A stretch of DNA of 64,000 nucleotides, from NCBI RefSeq assembly GCF_015832195.1, contig NC_052018.1, positions 57,597,666-57,661,665 of the forward strand, given 5' to 3'. The position numbers and the translations under genes were made by a program. Below the pieces are notes generated by a model, which was not told the origin of the DNA, did no database searches, and was given only the letters and a program-made list of their open reading frames with translations. How positions within the stretch are numbered: the stretch's first letter is position 1; each line of letters begins with the position of its first letter. This document shows, one piece after another, positions 26,701 to 37,600 of the stretch. The stretch comes from Motacilla alba alba (lineage: Eukaryota; Chordata; Aves; Passeriformes; Motacillidae).

Positions 26701-29700
26701 TTTTCCAAGCACTTGGCTCCATCATTATTTTTTCCTGTGTAACCTCTGTGGCTGAAACTCTTGTCCCAGATTTTTTCTGTTGTTTGCCAAACAGTCAAGC
26801 TCCCAAAGTCACTGGAAGCTTTGCTACCAACTGAGGAAGCCTCAAGGCCTGTCCCTATCCAAATGCTGAATTATGCAATATTTAATTGTTCCAAATGCCC
26901 TCCGAAGTCTGACTGACTTGCTCAACTTCACACAATGGGAAGATGTCTACTGAGTCCTGGCTTGTCAAATGGAGCACATGCACAAAGCTTTGTAGGGTTG
27001 ACTTGCCCTACTTGTTTGATTGTGTTACTATTTTTTGGGTGCTTGGGTGCTGAGGTGCTATGCAAATTTATGTGCTATGCAAACAACTAAATGTAAGAAG
27101 TTTTTATGTTTTGAGCGACAACAGTAGAAAGCACTCATTTTTTTGTCTAAATCCTATATCATGATTGTAATTTAAGAAAATGGGAACCAAATGAATTGTA
27201 ACAGGGATGAGATACCCAGTAACAGAATAACAATTTTTGCCATTGGAATATATTTAGGTTTAGACCTTAGACAAAAAGTTTTGAACTTTTCTGACAGTAG
27301 TCTTCCCTGCAATGACAAAAAAGTTGGTACTGCTGGTAACAGGCAAATCTGCAAAATTTCAGGAATTAAATAATCACAAAGGCAAATGCTCATGAGGCCA
27401 TTTCATAGATAAAAGGTCAAGAACTATCTCTTATTTGTATGCAATTCCACTCTTCAGATTAAGCACATGAACTCCTCAGCCAAATCTGTTAAAATTGAGA
27501 ACTCTATTCAAGCTTTTTTTTTCTTTCTGAAATGTTTCTATTTAAGCTGATAATACTTAAACCTTTGCAGTAAATGTTCTAAGGTTTAGTCTACTACTTT
27601 AATTGTCATGTACCTTTCGTGCCCCTTTGCAGACTGTAAATGTAACTTACAGGAAAGTGAAAAATAAAATGCAAAATAAATGTCTTAAACATTCTTTTGC
27701 AGAACGAATTGGATCAAAGAGTACTTGGACACTGCTCCGTATCTGATCCTCATTTTCAAGCAGGTATATGGGCGGCTTCCAAATGGCAAAAAGAAGACCC
27801 ACTACTACAATGAAATCAGTGTTTCCATTGCCTGTGGTATCCTGCTTGCTGCACTGCAGGTACGTTGACAGAAGCAACATACTGTGAGTCCATATATTAA
27901 TTTGGATTACCTACCAAGACTGTTCTGCCCAAATGAGGGTGGAACCCAGCTTAGATTTTAACATTTTTTGTTGCCTGGATTACTCCAATTCCTGGCAATA
28001 TGTCTTAGTTTTGAGTTTTAACTTTTTTCTACACAGGTCTACATTTGAGAAGGTGATTCCTATCCTCAGTACTGGTTAATAGGAAGAAAAATATAATGTA
28101 GCTTCCAGAGTTGTCACTCTTTTCTCGGCACAGGCTTCAGCCCCTGTGGTTTCTGCCTTATGCTAACAGGGCTGACAGGCTCTTCAAACTACCCAAGCAC
28201 GACTGTGTGGTGCCACACTGGCCCCTTCTTTTCAGTAATCCCTATAAAACAGCTTGACACCAAACCACTTTTAGTATACAATGCTGAAAAAAAAATCAGG
28301 GGCATATTCCACAGAACACGCTGTACTATTTCAATCAGTCTTTCTGAGGCATTTCTGAAAGTGCACTGATCTCTAGAGCTCAGCATGTTTGACACCAGCC
28401 AGTTAGATTTTCTCAGCGGTTTCTCAGTGCTCAGTTCTGCTTCTTGTACCTGATGTACTCACACAAGTGTTAAATAGAGGAGCTATTCTGATGGTTAACC
28501 TGGCCTGTCAGCAAGATAGCAGCAAGATGCCTCCTCTTATATTAGGCCAGTTTCCTACCAGGCACTGCTATTTCTCCTCCGTTCTGTTTTGAATGGTACT
28601 TGCTTTCGTGCATTGCTGCTCCTCAGGCACCATTCAGCACCATCACTATTAGCTCTTCTCCTGTTGAGAAGATCCTAGAGATTACTTAATGTGACAGGTG
28701 CATTTCCTGGGCACCTCTCCCTGGCTGACTTGTATCTCTAAGCCTCCCGAAATGCTTGCATTGTGTGGACAGAGAGACTGAAATCCACATGTGCAGCTCT
28801 CAGGAAGTGACTCAGCTGTGTGATCACACCTTGGATGATGTCAGCTCTTTATTGTTTGCCCAGATTTTTTAGGGGTTTTGTGAGATTTTGAATGAGAGGA
28901 AGAGTGATACATAGACTTATTTTGGGATTCTGATGTAATCCATAACAATGGCCACTGTGAGAGATGCCAACAGACTCCTGTGACAACTTCTGAGGCAGAG
29001 CCTGCGTCGCCCCTCCCTGCGAGGTACATCTCTTGAGGAGGAGCTCAAGTGTTCACAAGGCTTTGAGGCATCTTCCTCCTGTATGGAGGCAAGAACTGAA
29101 ATCGTTCTCTGTATGAGCCAGATTGTAGAATCAGGGAATAGTTTGGTTTGGAATGGATGTTTCAAGATCATCTAGTCCAACCACCAGCACCATGGGATGA
29201 CTTTCCAATCACATCCCCACGACTGCCTCTCAACTTCCCTGTGGCCATGGATTCCCCATCACACTGGCATAGCAGGCCGGCTCTGGCTCTACAGACAGGG
29301 CACACAGACTGTGCTGCTGCTGTGGTGGAGACATGCTCTACTTCTCTGTAAGCAGAGCAGGCATGTTTCGTGGTGCCACTGAGGCTGCTAGTAAATCAGG
29401 TGTTCTGAAGGCTGCAGCACGTCTAACAAAGCAGAATTTCTGAAGCAGTTGACAGAAGGATGTGTACAGGCGTGGTGGGAACAACTGCTACAAATAAAGA
29501 GCACAGACCTCTGTCTCTCTGTTGCTGTCTGTCTTGCTGCAGAATGCGGGTCTGTACACAGTGACCTCCACACCCCTGAACTGCGGCCCCCAGCTGCGGG
29601 TGCTGCTCCAGCGGCCAGCGAACGAGAAGCTCCTGTTGCTGCTCCCCGTTGGCTATCCCAAGAAGGATGCCACTGTGCCTGCGCTGACACGGAAGCCACT

Positions 29701-29725
29701 GGAAGACATCATGGTGGTCATGTGA
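17587..29725 (+). CDS. IYD: Iodotyrosine deiodinase, complete five-exon gene
   Basis: IYD uses NADPH-derived electrons and FMN to remove iodide from mono- and diiodotyrosine released from thyroglobulin, recycling iodide in thyroid cells. Five coding blocks (17587-17767, 24000-24194, 26320-26479, 27703-27859, 29543-29725) join with canonical GT-AG introns of phase 1, 1, 2 and 0. Together they give 876 nt, or 291 residues; human IYD has 289. Residues about 5-23 form one hydrophobic N-terminal anchor. The rest is a nitroreductase-like FMN domain. The FMN-binding RRSVR is at 102-106, the PSGAH loop at 129-133 and Arg281 near the C-terminus. The residues known to hold the iodotyrosine zwitterion, Glu157, Tyr161 and Lys182 in mammals, align with Glu159, Tyr163 and Lys184. 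No frameshift, internal stop or missing key residue is seen, so the gene looks functional. Identity comes from family knowledge; the exon limits are read directly from the sequence. Confidence 0.96.
19256..19289. repeat. 16-base unit duplicated in tandem, 18-base period
   Basis: CTAAGTTTTATTTACT occurs at 19256-19271 and again at 19274-19289, inside IYD intron 1. A few bases on, aaataaaa can pair with the ttttattt of the unit. Confidence 0.8.
22543..22553. repeat. Poly-C run (11)
   Basis: A C11 run in IYD intron 1, followed by an A/C-rich stretch. Confidence 0.9.
23915..23972. repeat. A-rich / (CAA)n simple repeat before IYD exon 2
   Basis: Runs of CAAAA-type units pass into about nine CAA units, ending about 28 bases before the exon 2 acceptor. 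In one frame it reads as polyglutamine, but it is intronic. Confidence 0.9.
24000..24194 (+). CDS. IYD: IYD coding exon 2 (first FMN-binding segment)
   Basis: It encodes the end of codon 61 to the first base of codon 126. It contains the conserved VPFTGERY (76-83) and the KRRSVRFLS stretch; RRSVR (102-106) binds the FMN phosphate and ribityl chain in the known structures. The acceptor is ttgttttag at 23999 and the donor gtaggt at 24195. A CAA-rich simple repeat ends only about 28 bases before the acceptor, so the pyrimidine-rich tract is squeezed between repeat and exon. Confidence 0.96.
24195..26319 (+). other. IYD: IYD intron 2
   Basis: A phase-1 intron of about 2.1 kb. Its main content is the long TA microsatellite at 25651-25735. 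Nothing gene-like was recognised. Confidence 0.9.
25651..25735. repeat. (TA)n microsatellite, compound
   Basis: Two long TA runs are separated by acacaatatatataaaag, and a degenerate tail follows. It lies in IYD intron 2 and explains the tyrosine/isoleucine-rich open frames on both strands. Confidence 0.95.
26320..26479 (+). CDS. IYD: IYD coding exon 3 (FMN loop and substrate lid)
   Basis: It encodes the rest of codon 126 to the second base of codon 179. [11 protein letters not shown] (127-137) is the family's FMN-contacting loop. Glu159 and Tyr163, in the glutamate-rich helix before YKKRMGDRW, match the two lid residues that close over iodotyrosine in mammalian IYD. The acceptor ag is at 26318-26319 and the donor is gtatga at 26480. 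The split glycine and arginine codons join cleanly to the neighbouring exons. Confidence 0.96.
26480..27702 (+). other. IYD: IYD intron 3
   Basis: A phase-2 intron of about 1.2 kb, AT-rich, with no recognised repeat or gene. The acceptor has a clear pyrimidine-rich tract. Confidence 0.9.
27703..27859 (+). CDS. IYD: IYD coding exon 4 (catalytic core)
   Basis: It encodes the last base of codon 179 to codon 231. [20 protein letters not shown] is highly conserved in IYD, and Lys184 in NWIK matches the substrate-carboxylate-binding lysine. The following [19 protein letters not shown] is the nitroreductase-fold core helix. The acceptor is ttcttttgcag at 27702, the donor gtacgt at 27860. Confidence 0.96.
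27860..29542 (+). other. IYD: IYD intron 4
   Basis: A phase-0 intron of about 1.7 kb. It carries one short reverse-orientation CR1 3' end at about 29126-29200; the rest is unique-looking sequence with nothing recognised. Confidence 0.9.
29126..29200 (-). mobile_element. CR1 LINE 3' tail in IYD intron 4, reverse orientation
   Basis: 'gtagaatcagggaatagttt' and then 'aagatcatctagtccaacca' is the reverse complement of a CR1 3' terminus. The insertion is about 340 bases upstream of exon 5 and lacks the body of the element. Confidence 0.7.
29543..29725 (+). CDS. IYD: IYD coding exon 5 (C-terminus and stop)
   Basis: It encodes residues 232-291 and the TGA stop at 29723-29725. [13 protein letters not shown] (232-244) covers the FMN contact around residues 239-241. 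[10 protein letters not shown] and the end [10 protein letters not shown] include Arg281, matching the FMN-contacting Arg279 of human. The acceptor is gtcttgctgcag at 29542. The length agrees with the human C-terminus, so no further coding exon is needed. The exon is more GC-rich than its surroundings and has incidental open frames on the other strand. Confidence 0.95.
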   Translation, partial: NAGLYTVTSTPLNCGPQLRVLLQRPANEKLLLLLPVGYPKKDATVPALTRKPLEDIMVVM

Positions 29726-30100
29726 GCCCAGCGCCAGGAGGAAGGAGAGCAACCCTGCTGACAGCTGAAGTTGTCACTGCTGTTTCTGTGCATCATTCCC
29801 CTATATCGTGTTGCTCTGGCTATTTCTTTTAGTGCTAGTAATCTACTTACAGCAGGGAGCACTCAAGCACTGTGGCTTGGACAGCTGCTGTTACCTATCT
29901 GACCAGGGCGTTGTTCCAGGGGATGTGTACAATGGCATTCAAATGATCTCATCACTTGATTTTTCTAATGCATTTTGGGGACGAATCTCTTCTTGAACTG
30001 GAATATATATTTTCCTTGTACTTCTGTGATTGCCATTACACAGTTTAAGAATTTTAATGAAGGTTGTATTAAAAGATACAAAGAGGTCAAACTGAGCTGT
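29726..30100 (+). other. IYD: IYD 3' UTR (inferred) with ATTAAA signal
   Basis: After the stop codon the sequence is AT-rich and non-coding. The first convincing polyadenylation hexamer is ATTAAA at 30068-30073, which would give a 3' UTR of about 360 bases. No AATAAA was found between the stop and that point. The end could lie further downstream, before the CpG cluster at 30.4 kb. Confidence 0.4.
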
Positions 30101-30439
30101 CCTATCTTGGCTAGTGTGTGCTGTTTAAATGCCCCTTCCCCTTTACTGTGTTTGCTGTGTGTAGAAAGATGGTATTTTTCTCCTATATGGTAGGATTTCC
30201 CTACTTGGTTGATTCTCAAAAAATTTAGTAGGAACACGGCATACAAATAATTTGCTTGTTACAATTTATTTGTAGGTGTTCCAGGCACAGTTAGACCATG
30301 TGGTAGCTATCAGTCGTGCCCCTGGTACTTTGCTGCTTCCTCTGGAAGCAGCGCAGAGGGAGCTACTGTTCTGGTTATCCTGTTCATACCCACAACTATA
30401 CCAGTTTAACAGCCTGAAACTGAGACTGCTTTAGACACC

Positions 30440-30680
30440 CTGACACGCGAGAGGTGCTTCCACGTCAGCCCCAGTCCGGGATTCGGGAGCGGCGCGCTGG
30501 AAGGGCTGGCGCTGCCCATGCCCGGGCGGGCAGAGCCCCCTCGTGGGGCTGCGGGTCCCGCCGGCTCCGCCAGCAGCGAGAGGGGAGCGCTGGGAGACAC
30601 GCGTCCTTCCTGCAGGGCTCTCTGTCCTGGGAAACGCTTCCCCACCCTGATCTCTGCTGCATCCAGGCACGTTCAGCCAA
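30440..30680. promoter_or_regulatory. Small CpG-dense cluster (CpG-island-like)
   Basis: About 20 CpG dinucleotides fall in some 230 bases (CGCG at about 30446, 30492 and 30600, and others), in a window that is otherwise strongly CpG-poor. It lies about 0.7 kb beyond the IYD stop and directly abuts the CR1 copy. It could be an unmethylated promoter or CTCF-bound element, or a GC-rich transposon piece I do not recognise. I see no coding exon with clear splice sites in it. Confidence 0.45.
30533..30546 (-). promoter_or_regulatory. CTCF-type binding motif, reverse orientation
   Basis: On the minus strand the sequence reads CCACGAGGGGGCTC, with an intact CCACGAGGGGGC core; the last two bases deviate from the usual AG. 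It sits in the CpG-dense cluster about 0.8 kb past the IYD stop codon. Its orientation is opposite to that of the motif at 13053-13066. Confidence 0.4.
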
Positions 30681-30689
30681 ATTGGCTTC

Positions 30690-31238
30690 AGCCGTCCTTG
30701 AGGGATGAGAGGCTGGAGAGCAGTGCCGCAGAAAGGGACCTGGGGGTCCTGGTCAGTGGCAAGTTGAACAGGAGTCAGCAGTGCCCTGGCAGCCAGGAGA
30801 GCCAACCCTGTCCTGGGGGGCATCAGGCACATCATGGCCAGCCAGGCAAGGGAGGGGATTGTCCTGCTCTGCTCTGAGCTGGGGTGGGCTCACCTCCAGT
30901 GCTGGGGGCAGTTTTGGATGTCACAGTATAAGACATAAAGTTGTTAGAGAGCGTCCAAAGGAGGAGCAACGAAGATGGTGAAGGAAGGACCTGAAGGAAT
31001 GGCCTGAAGTTGTGTCAGGGAGGTTTAGGTTGGTATTAGAAAGGGGTTCTTCACACAGAGGGTGGCTGGGCACTGAAACAGGCTCCCCAGGGAAGTGGTC
31101 ACAGCACCAAGCCTGAAAGAGTTCAAGAAGCATTTGGACACTCAGTGTGACTCTTGGGGATGGTTCTGTGCAGGGCCAGAAGCTCGACTCGATGATGCTT
31201 GGGGGTTCCTTCTAACTCAGGATATTCTGTTCTGAGTT
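30690..31238 (+). mobile_element. CR1 LINE, 3' end
   Basis: This is the characteristic CR1 3' region of birds. The C-terminal ORF2 stretch reading ERDLGVLV with SQQC is at about 30735-30785. After it come the conserved untranslated segments around 'ttcttcacacagagggtgg' and 'ggctccccagggaagtgg', then the terminal 'gatgatgcttgggggttcc' and a degenerate ATTCTGTTCTG tail. The copy is 5'-truncated and has indels, so it is not active. Confidence 0.85.
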
Positions 31239-31266
31239 AACACACTCCTTATCTGAAGTCCTACCT

Positions 31267-31345
31267 GGTCCAGTGGAAGGCTCAGGAGGGGGACTGAACG
31301 TACAGGATCTTTAAGGTTCCTTCCAATTCAAACTATTCTATGACC
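31267..31345 (+). mobile_element. CR1 LINE 3' tail, second short copy
   Basis: 'ggtccagtggaaggctcag' followed by 'gatctttaaggttccttcc' and 'aactattctatgaccc' is the final portion of a CR1 with the middle deleted. It lies just downstream of the larger copy and in the same orientation. Confidence 0.7.
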
Positions 31346-31380
31346 CTACAAGTCAAATCCCATTTACCATCATTTGTCAC

Positions 31381-31594
31381 CTGAGCAACCGGAGACGGAT
31401 AAAGTTTTGCAGAGGTACAGATTTTGGCCATGTCAATGCCTCTTTCACCTAGTGGGAAAATCCGTTTTCTTCTTTGACAGACCATTTTGCTGGTATTTAG
31501 CAGATATGGCAATGTGGCAATGTCTTCATCTCTTGTACTAGCCTGTTTCATGTTCTCAATGGTACAGCTATGGCAGGAAGTTTCTTGAGAAGGC
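31381..31594 (-). other. Exon-like open block of unknown identity
   Basis: Read on the minus strand, a 30-base poly-T is followed by an acceptor (aactag, AG at 31596-31595), 214 nt open in one frame, and a donor (CAG|gtgaca, GT at 31380-31379). The translation has protein-like composition, with segments such as ENMKQASTRDEDIATLPYLL and KRIFPLGERGIDMAK. I do not recognise a family and found no clear neighbouring exon in frame. It could be an exon of an unidentified minus-strand gene, a pseudogene remnant or chance. Confidence 0.25.
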
Positions 31595-31597
31595 CTA

Positions 31598-31600
<3 letters not shown>

Positions 31601-31630
<30 letters not shown>
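31601..31630. repeat. Poly-A tract (30)
   Basis: An uninterrupted A30. Read on the minus strand it is a T30 next to the acceptor of the exon-like block at 31381-31594. Alternatively it is the tail of an unrecognised retroposon. Confidence 0.9.
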
Positions 31631-31632
<2 letters not shown>

Positions 31633-31639
31633 AGTCCTG

Positions 31640-34600
31640 GATCTACACACTGTCAAAGATTAAAACTAGTGAGGATGGGCTGAACCAAGCCCAGAAGCCA
31701 AGGCTGATCCCTGCAGGTGCCCAGTTATCAGGAATACATATTAAAGTCACTGTTGCAAGTTTTCCTTCTGTACGGATGCTGCTCTTGCCCCATCAAGTCC
31801 CTTCACGAGCAGTTTGTACCTGCTGGTACTACTGTGTTTGAATTCAGAGTTCTCATCAACAGAGGGAGGACTGATTCCCTGCCATGTTGCAATCTTTCCT
31901 ACAGAAATAAACTCTCAGCTACAGAAATAAATTGCTTCTGCCCAGTCTCAGTCTGCAAAATAGATGACACTCAGAGAAACTTTACTAAATTAATTCAGTT
32001 TCAAACAGCAGGAGTTTGCATATATTAGGCTATTTCTGGTGTGGTTTCATAACTAAAAAACAAAGAACTAAAGCAGTTTTAAAAATACACCAAAAAATTG
32101 GCACAATAACAAGCATTGGCATATACCAATATACCTTTTCACACCAAAGAAGATTAATGGTTGGTTTTTTTTCCTCTATGTGTTCATTCCGGACACTAAG
32201 ATACACATAGTTGAAAACTCAAGCCCTCACACCTACTAGATGGGAAAGATTCTATCCAAAAAGCATTTCTGGAATAATGAAATGTAAGTGAAATAAGCTT
32301 CTTTTTTCTTCCTTTTTTTTTTTTTTTTGTCTTTTTTCCTCCCTTAAAAATACTTATTCAAATGGAAATACTTCAGTAGTATTACTACTGCTGATGATAC
32401 TGCAGAGCCCTTTGTAAATCATGTTAGTGCAGCTGTTGCTACAAGTCTACTTGGAATTGCCACTGTTCTCTAATGAGTGAACTGTCTTTACTTAAAACAC
32501 AATTAAATAATAATAAATTTTGCCTTTCCATGCACTGTTGAACAAAACAAAGATTAGCATTTAAATTGTTTTACATTTAACTAGGGATACCTGGTTGGCA
32601 TTTGTTCAATTTCAAGGTAAAAAAAAAGTTTTTTCTGCTATCTAAATGAACTTTCCCATGTTTTCACTAGTGTCCATTGACTGTTGGCCTGGTGCCACCC
32701 ATCTCCAAGAGAAGTCTGATTTCATCTTCCCTGTATCTTTCCATCAGGTAGCTGCAGACAGCAGCTAGCTCTCTCCATTTCTGGGATCTCTCTTCCTTGA
32801 ACTGCATGGACAAATTTGTGTGTATTCAAGGACTCTCACTGTCTGAAATTAGCCAGAAATCAGGTGCAACACGGTGGGTTGCAAGACAATCCAGATAATT
32901 AAAGGAATAAGCATCACATTTGTTGGAACCATGTCCCACTGCCCAACTCCTCCCACTGCAAGGCTGACTGAACTGGCATTGGTTTCAGTCTGCCCTTGAA
33001 CAGGGAGCTGGAAGATATTGCAGCTGGTGTTCATTAGCAATCCAGCTGGCCATGCCATGAGGTAGGGAAGCATTGCTCCTGGAGCAGCGCTGTCTTCCCC
33101 ACTCCACCGTCTTCCTTTCATGACAGGTGAGCCAGAACCCAAATGATGCTGCTAGAAAATTTTTGAACTGAGGACTCTGTTCCACTGGTCAATGTGCCCA
33201 TCTCCTCCATAGCTGTGTGATCAAGTTCAAGATTCCCCTAAATTAGCTGGACTGTAGTAACCATCTAAGTGCTCTCTGCTTGATGGAAATAGCAGGTTGT
33301 CAGTATTTAGCTTCTTTACAAGTGGTTCAAAACATAGTGCTGTTATCTTGAATTTGACAGAAATAATTGTTCCCAGGCACAGTTACTGTGTCTGAGCTGG
33401 TCCACAGGGGTGTAACAGGCTATAATTTATTAGCTGTGTGTTTGAGGATTTCTTACAATACAAATTTACACTAGTACAATGAAAGTAAAGCAAATTCTGG
33501 GTGCGTTGTGCTGTGAACCCCATATGAACAAAAGCACACAAGCTTCTACCTCAGGTTGTGGTTTTGCTCTGATGAAGCTGCAGCACTTCAAAGGCATTTA
33601 AGCAAGCAGATGTGCCATCAGCATCTGATTGATTTATTTCTTTAATTGCTACATAGATGTCATGGGCCCACGAAAAATCAATACTGAGAAATAATCCAGC
33701 TGGCACTCCGAGGCAGGATCAGCTATACTTGAATGCTAGGTACTGACAAAACATGAATCCACAGCACTAATAAACTGCTCCCAGCAAAAGACTTGAAAGA
33801 AATAAAAATGCAAATGCTAATTCTGCCAGCACATGCAAGTACTAAGAAGTTTTTGTTTCCGGAAGGGCTCAGCCTTAGCATCATGTTGTGTCACTGATGA
33901 GACCTCCACGGAGATCATTAGGAAGAGGTTGGGCTACTGTATTGTTTTTGAAGATTTCCACCCACCTGAGCTTAGTCAAGGCAGAACAGCCATTGTACTC
34001 ATGACTTAGAACTCTCAAGGAATTCAATTATTTTTTTGGCTAACATTACCTGTATCAAGCATCTATGAGAGCCAAGCCTTTCCCCAAGAACTTTCCTGTG
34101 CTTGTGGAGTGTAAATAATGAGAACACTTAATTACATGGGAGCTGGGCAACAGTTCCATTCAAATTTAAGATGGAAGAGTCATTGAAGCTTGAATCAATG
34201 CAGCAGCAAGTTACCAGTTAAATACACATTCTTTTTCAGGTTGTGTATGTGTATTAACTTAGCTATAAGATTGGAACTGAGTTGAAGTAGTTCTGACAGA
34301 AACAACAAAGGCATTCCAAGAGCCAGGTAACATAGTGTAAGACATGGGAAAACAGCGCTGATTGGCAAGATGGATAATACCATGACCCCAAGGCATCAGT
34401 TGCCAAATTTTTTGAGACATACATTTGAGAGATGAGGTGTTTGAAGGATTTTTAAGAGAAGAACTCTTGGGATTTTTTATGAGAAGCTGCCCTGTGCCTG
34501 AGGGTAAGTTCTTGTCTATTACTTGAGGGCAGGATCTTGTAGCTGAGACCACAATTGACTCAGGTTGAAAGGGTGAGACCAGAGTCCAACAGTTTTGCCC

Positions 34601-37600
34601 TACAATGCTGTCACATTGGTGAAGTTTATCCTGAGGAGCACCTCCTGGAAATACCAGGTTCAAAATGTGAATATTGGGAATCAGACAGACAAAAGCACAG
34701 CTGTGGAGACCCACAACAGGCGCAGATATGCTTCAAAGAGAGAAACTGCTTTAACTGGCTGCCTTTCATTTTTCAGTTGTATATGCAGTAGGGACATGGG
34801 TCTGTAGATTATGCACTGGATTTTAATGAAGCTTTTGTGTCATTATTTTTGTAGTGCAAATGGTCCAAATGTCAGAAGGCTTTTAACATCTTCAAACTAT
34901 TCCTTTAGCTCACTCATAGGATAGTAATTATTCATTCAGCTTGCAGAAGGCTGTCACAGCCAATTCTCTGTGGGACTAATGCCAAGGTACCACTCTTGGG
35001 TAAAGAGAAATATGTTCCCTAGCAGCTTGCTGTGAAAGATCTCTCTATGCAAGTAGCATTAGCAAGTGGAAGGGTTAACAACAACCTGCTGGTTTTGCCT
35101 TCCTGGGGCAAATAAATATGAGATGTGATATAAGTCACCCCTTTTTTCAGTCTGAAGATCTTCATTTGCTTTCAATACTAGTGTACCAGTAAACTTGTTC
35201 TTTGTGGTTTGAATGAATGAAGAAAAAAGAAACAGAGCAAGACAAGCCACAACTACTAGGCAATGCTAAGTGCCCACACAAAGCAGTCAAAGAGCTGAGG
35301 GGAAAAAGAGCTTTCCTACACTGGCCATTCAGTTTGTTCCTGCTTGTGAACTGGTATGCATTAAATTTAGATCTGACTAAATTTCAGGAGACTAAGTGAC
35401 CCTTGAAAAATCTGTGTCATTCTTGGAATTATGTGTTAAAAGCGACTAATGAGCAATGACTTAGCTGCTGTCAAGATGGACAGCACTCCTCTTTGGTACA
35501 GGGAGGGCCTTCTATTTCTCAGGGTACTTTTTAGACTTAATACAATACAGCAGTTCATTCTTAAATATTGGTCTCCATTTCCCTTTTTGCTGGAAAATGG
35601 AGATGGGGCACATGATAGGAGAAGAATAATTTAAAATTCAGTGGAATATAAATATTGGTCAAAGCAAAAATGTGGTGTAATCAATAAACAAAGAGATGGA
35701 CATTAGCTTTATAAATTTAAATGTTAAGTAATCACATATTTTACAGTTTTGCAAAATGATATGAAGTAAGAGCATCTTCAACTTTTAACTAGGGTGAATT
35801 ATCAATTAACTTTAGCAGTAGCTGGTCCTGAAAAGGGAAGAAAAACTTCAAAATGAATAATTGAAATATTTATAAATAAATTATCTATTTAGAAATCAAA
35901 AGCCACTGAAAATACTGACTCAATTAACTTTCAAGAAGCATGAAGAGAGTTGTGATTATTTTCTTTCACTTCTTTGGAGACCAAAGCAGCATATGCAAGT
36001 ATAATAACTTGAAAGAGATTTAGGATCTGTTTCATGCTGAACTGTATTTCAGACTGCCCTTGAAATGAGAAATTGTATTTTGAAACTGTCTACTAGCCAG
36101 GATGTCAAGGCAACAACTGATCATCTCTGTGTAGGATTCCAGATTGTGTTTCAGTAAGGATGTGTTATGCACTGAGCAGGACATGGTGGCTCATTTCAGT
36201 GGCTCAGTGAGATGTGAGAGACAAACAGGATGCACAAACCTTCAATACAATGTGCCTCAAATGTCTCTATTTGCTATGACAGCATCATAAATCAGAGGTG
36301 GTCGATGGATGGTACCTGACAGGGAGATTTCTTGTTGTGACCACTAACTCTGGCTGTGCAAGTACATGTCAATGTCTGTGTAAGAGGTGTATGTATACAT
36401 GTAAAGCACAGATAAGGACTGTGGCATGGCAGAACTGTTCTTGCCGCATGCCATATAGGTTGATGCTTCCTAACTGGCTGCAGTTTTGCCACTCTTCCAG
36501 GAATAAATCTTAGAAAAAAGCACTAAGGTCAGAAGGATTCTTAAAAAGTGTCTTAGTTCTTAGCAGAAGATAGGAATGTTTTATACGGGGTAGCCTCTAA
36601 CTATTGCCTCTCCCTGACACCTGCAATTTGAATGCATTCATGATGAACAAACAGTAGAAAAATAATACCTACTTCTTGTTTATCTATTTTCTTATGGTTT
36701 TGACCTCAATTTCTTTTCTGTCCTTCATTTCACATCTGTCACCTCACAGTACATTTTTGCTATAAGTACTTTTTTAGCTTAAAGCATGGTGTTCCTATTC
36801 CTTAGTAGAACAAGCATGAGTACTATGCAAAGTGTATTGAGCTGGCAAAAGGTTCAGGAAAACAGCAAGCACAGGTCAATAGCAAGATATCCATCTTTCT
36901 GCACTTATTTTTACTGTGATTTTTTTATCTATGTGGGTATAGTACCCGAATTCCATTAGATGTGTAGCAAAAAGTGGTTCCGACTCCAAAGTTTGTCTTC
37001 CTTTTAGCTGGATTTGTTGTACTATCTGTTGATAATTAGATGACAAAACACAAGTATGAATGAGGTAATAAACAAAGGTTAGAGCAAACTCATGTCAACT
37101 GTTGTCTATTTTAACTGCCAGGAGAAATATGGCAGGCACCTCCTTTCCTGAAAATCAAAGTGAATAAACACTCTCTGTGAATATTACCTTCCCATTTAAT
37201 TTAGTAAATTGTTGATGAACAAATTGCAAAGTTCAAGAATGTAATTATTTGGGATTAGTAGAGAATTTCTTTAGCACGTAATTGATATTCTGTGGATCAT
37301 TTGATTAGCAGCTGAAAACAGTTTGTAATTGATGCTGTAATTAGCCAGCACAGTGCTCACTCCATCTGAGACTGCAGTGTTATAAATTTGGGTAGATCCA
37401 ACATACAGAGCAATGCAGCTTGACTGCTAACTAATTTGCACTGTTTTGTGGGAGACTACACTTTCACCTGCAGGACTTGAAAACAGAAGATTGCAACCAG
37501 GTCTGAATCAAAAATTGCCTCAGAATTCACTTGCCTTTAATTCTGTGCTCATGTCAGCTGTCTTTGGGTTCCCACTTTGTGGGTTTTGCATCTCAGTGGT

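Noticed and set aside
29423..29752. Minus-strand open frames over IYD exon 5
   Set aside because: They are mirror images of the GC-rich coding exon. The plus-strand frame is clearly the real one.
30518..30877. 119-codon plus-strand open frame after IYD
   Set aside because: It runs from the CpG cluster into CR1 ORF2-derived sequence, so it is transposon and GC-rich background, not a host gene.
32849..33142. Minus-strand open frame with a hydrophobic C-terminal end
   Set aside because: The tail looks a little like a membrane or GPI-anchor signal, but there is no upstream signal peptide, no family match and no clear splice sites.
34259..34714. The 151-codon minus-strand open frame
   Set aside because: It is long for AT-rich DNA, but there is no recognisable domain and the plus strand is also open across part of it. 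I could not find a convincing exon structure, so chance is the best explanation.
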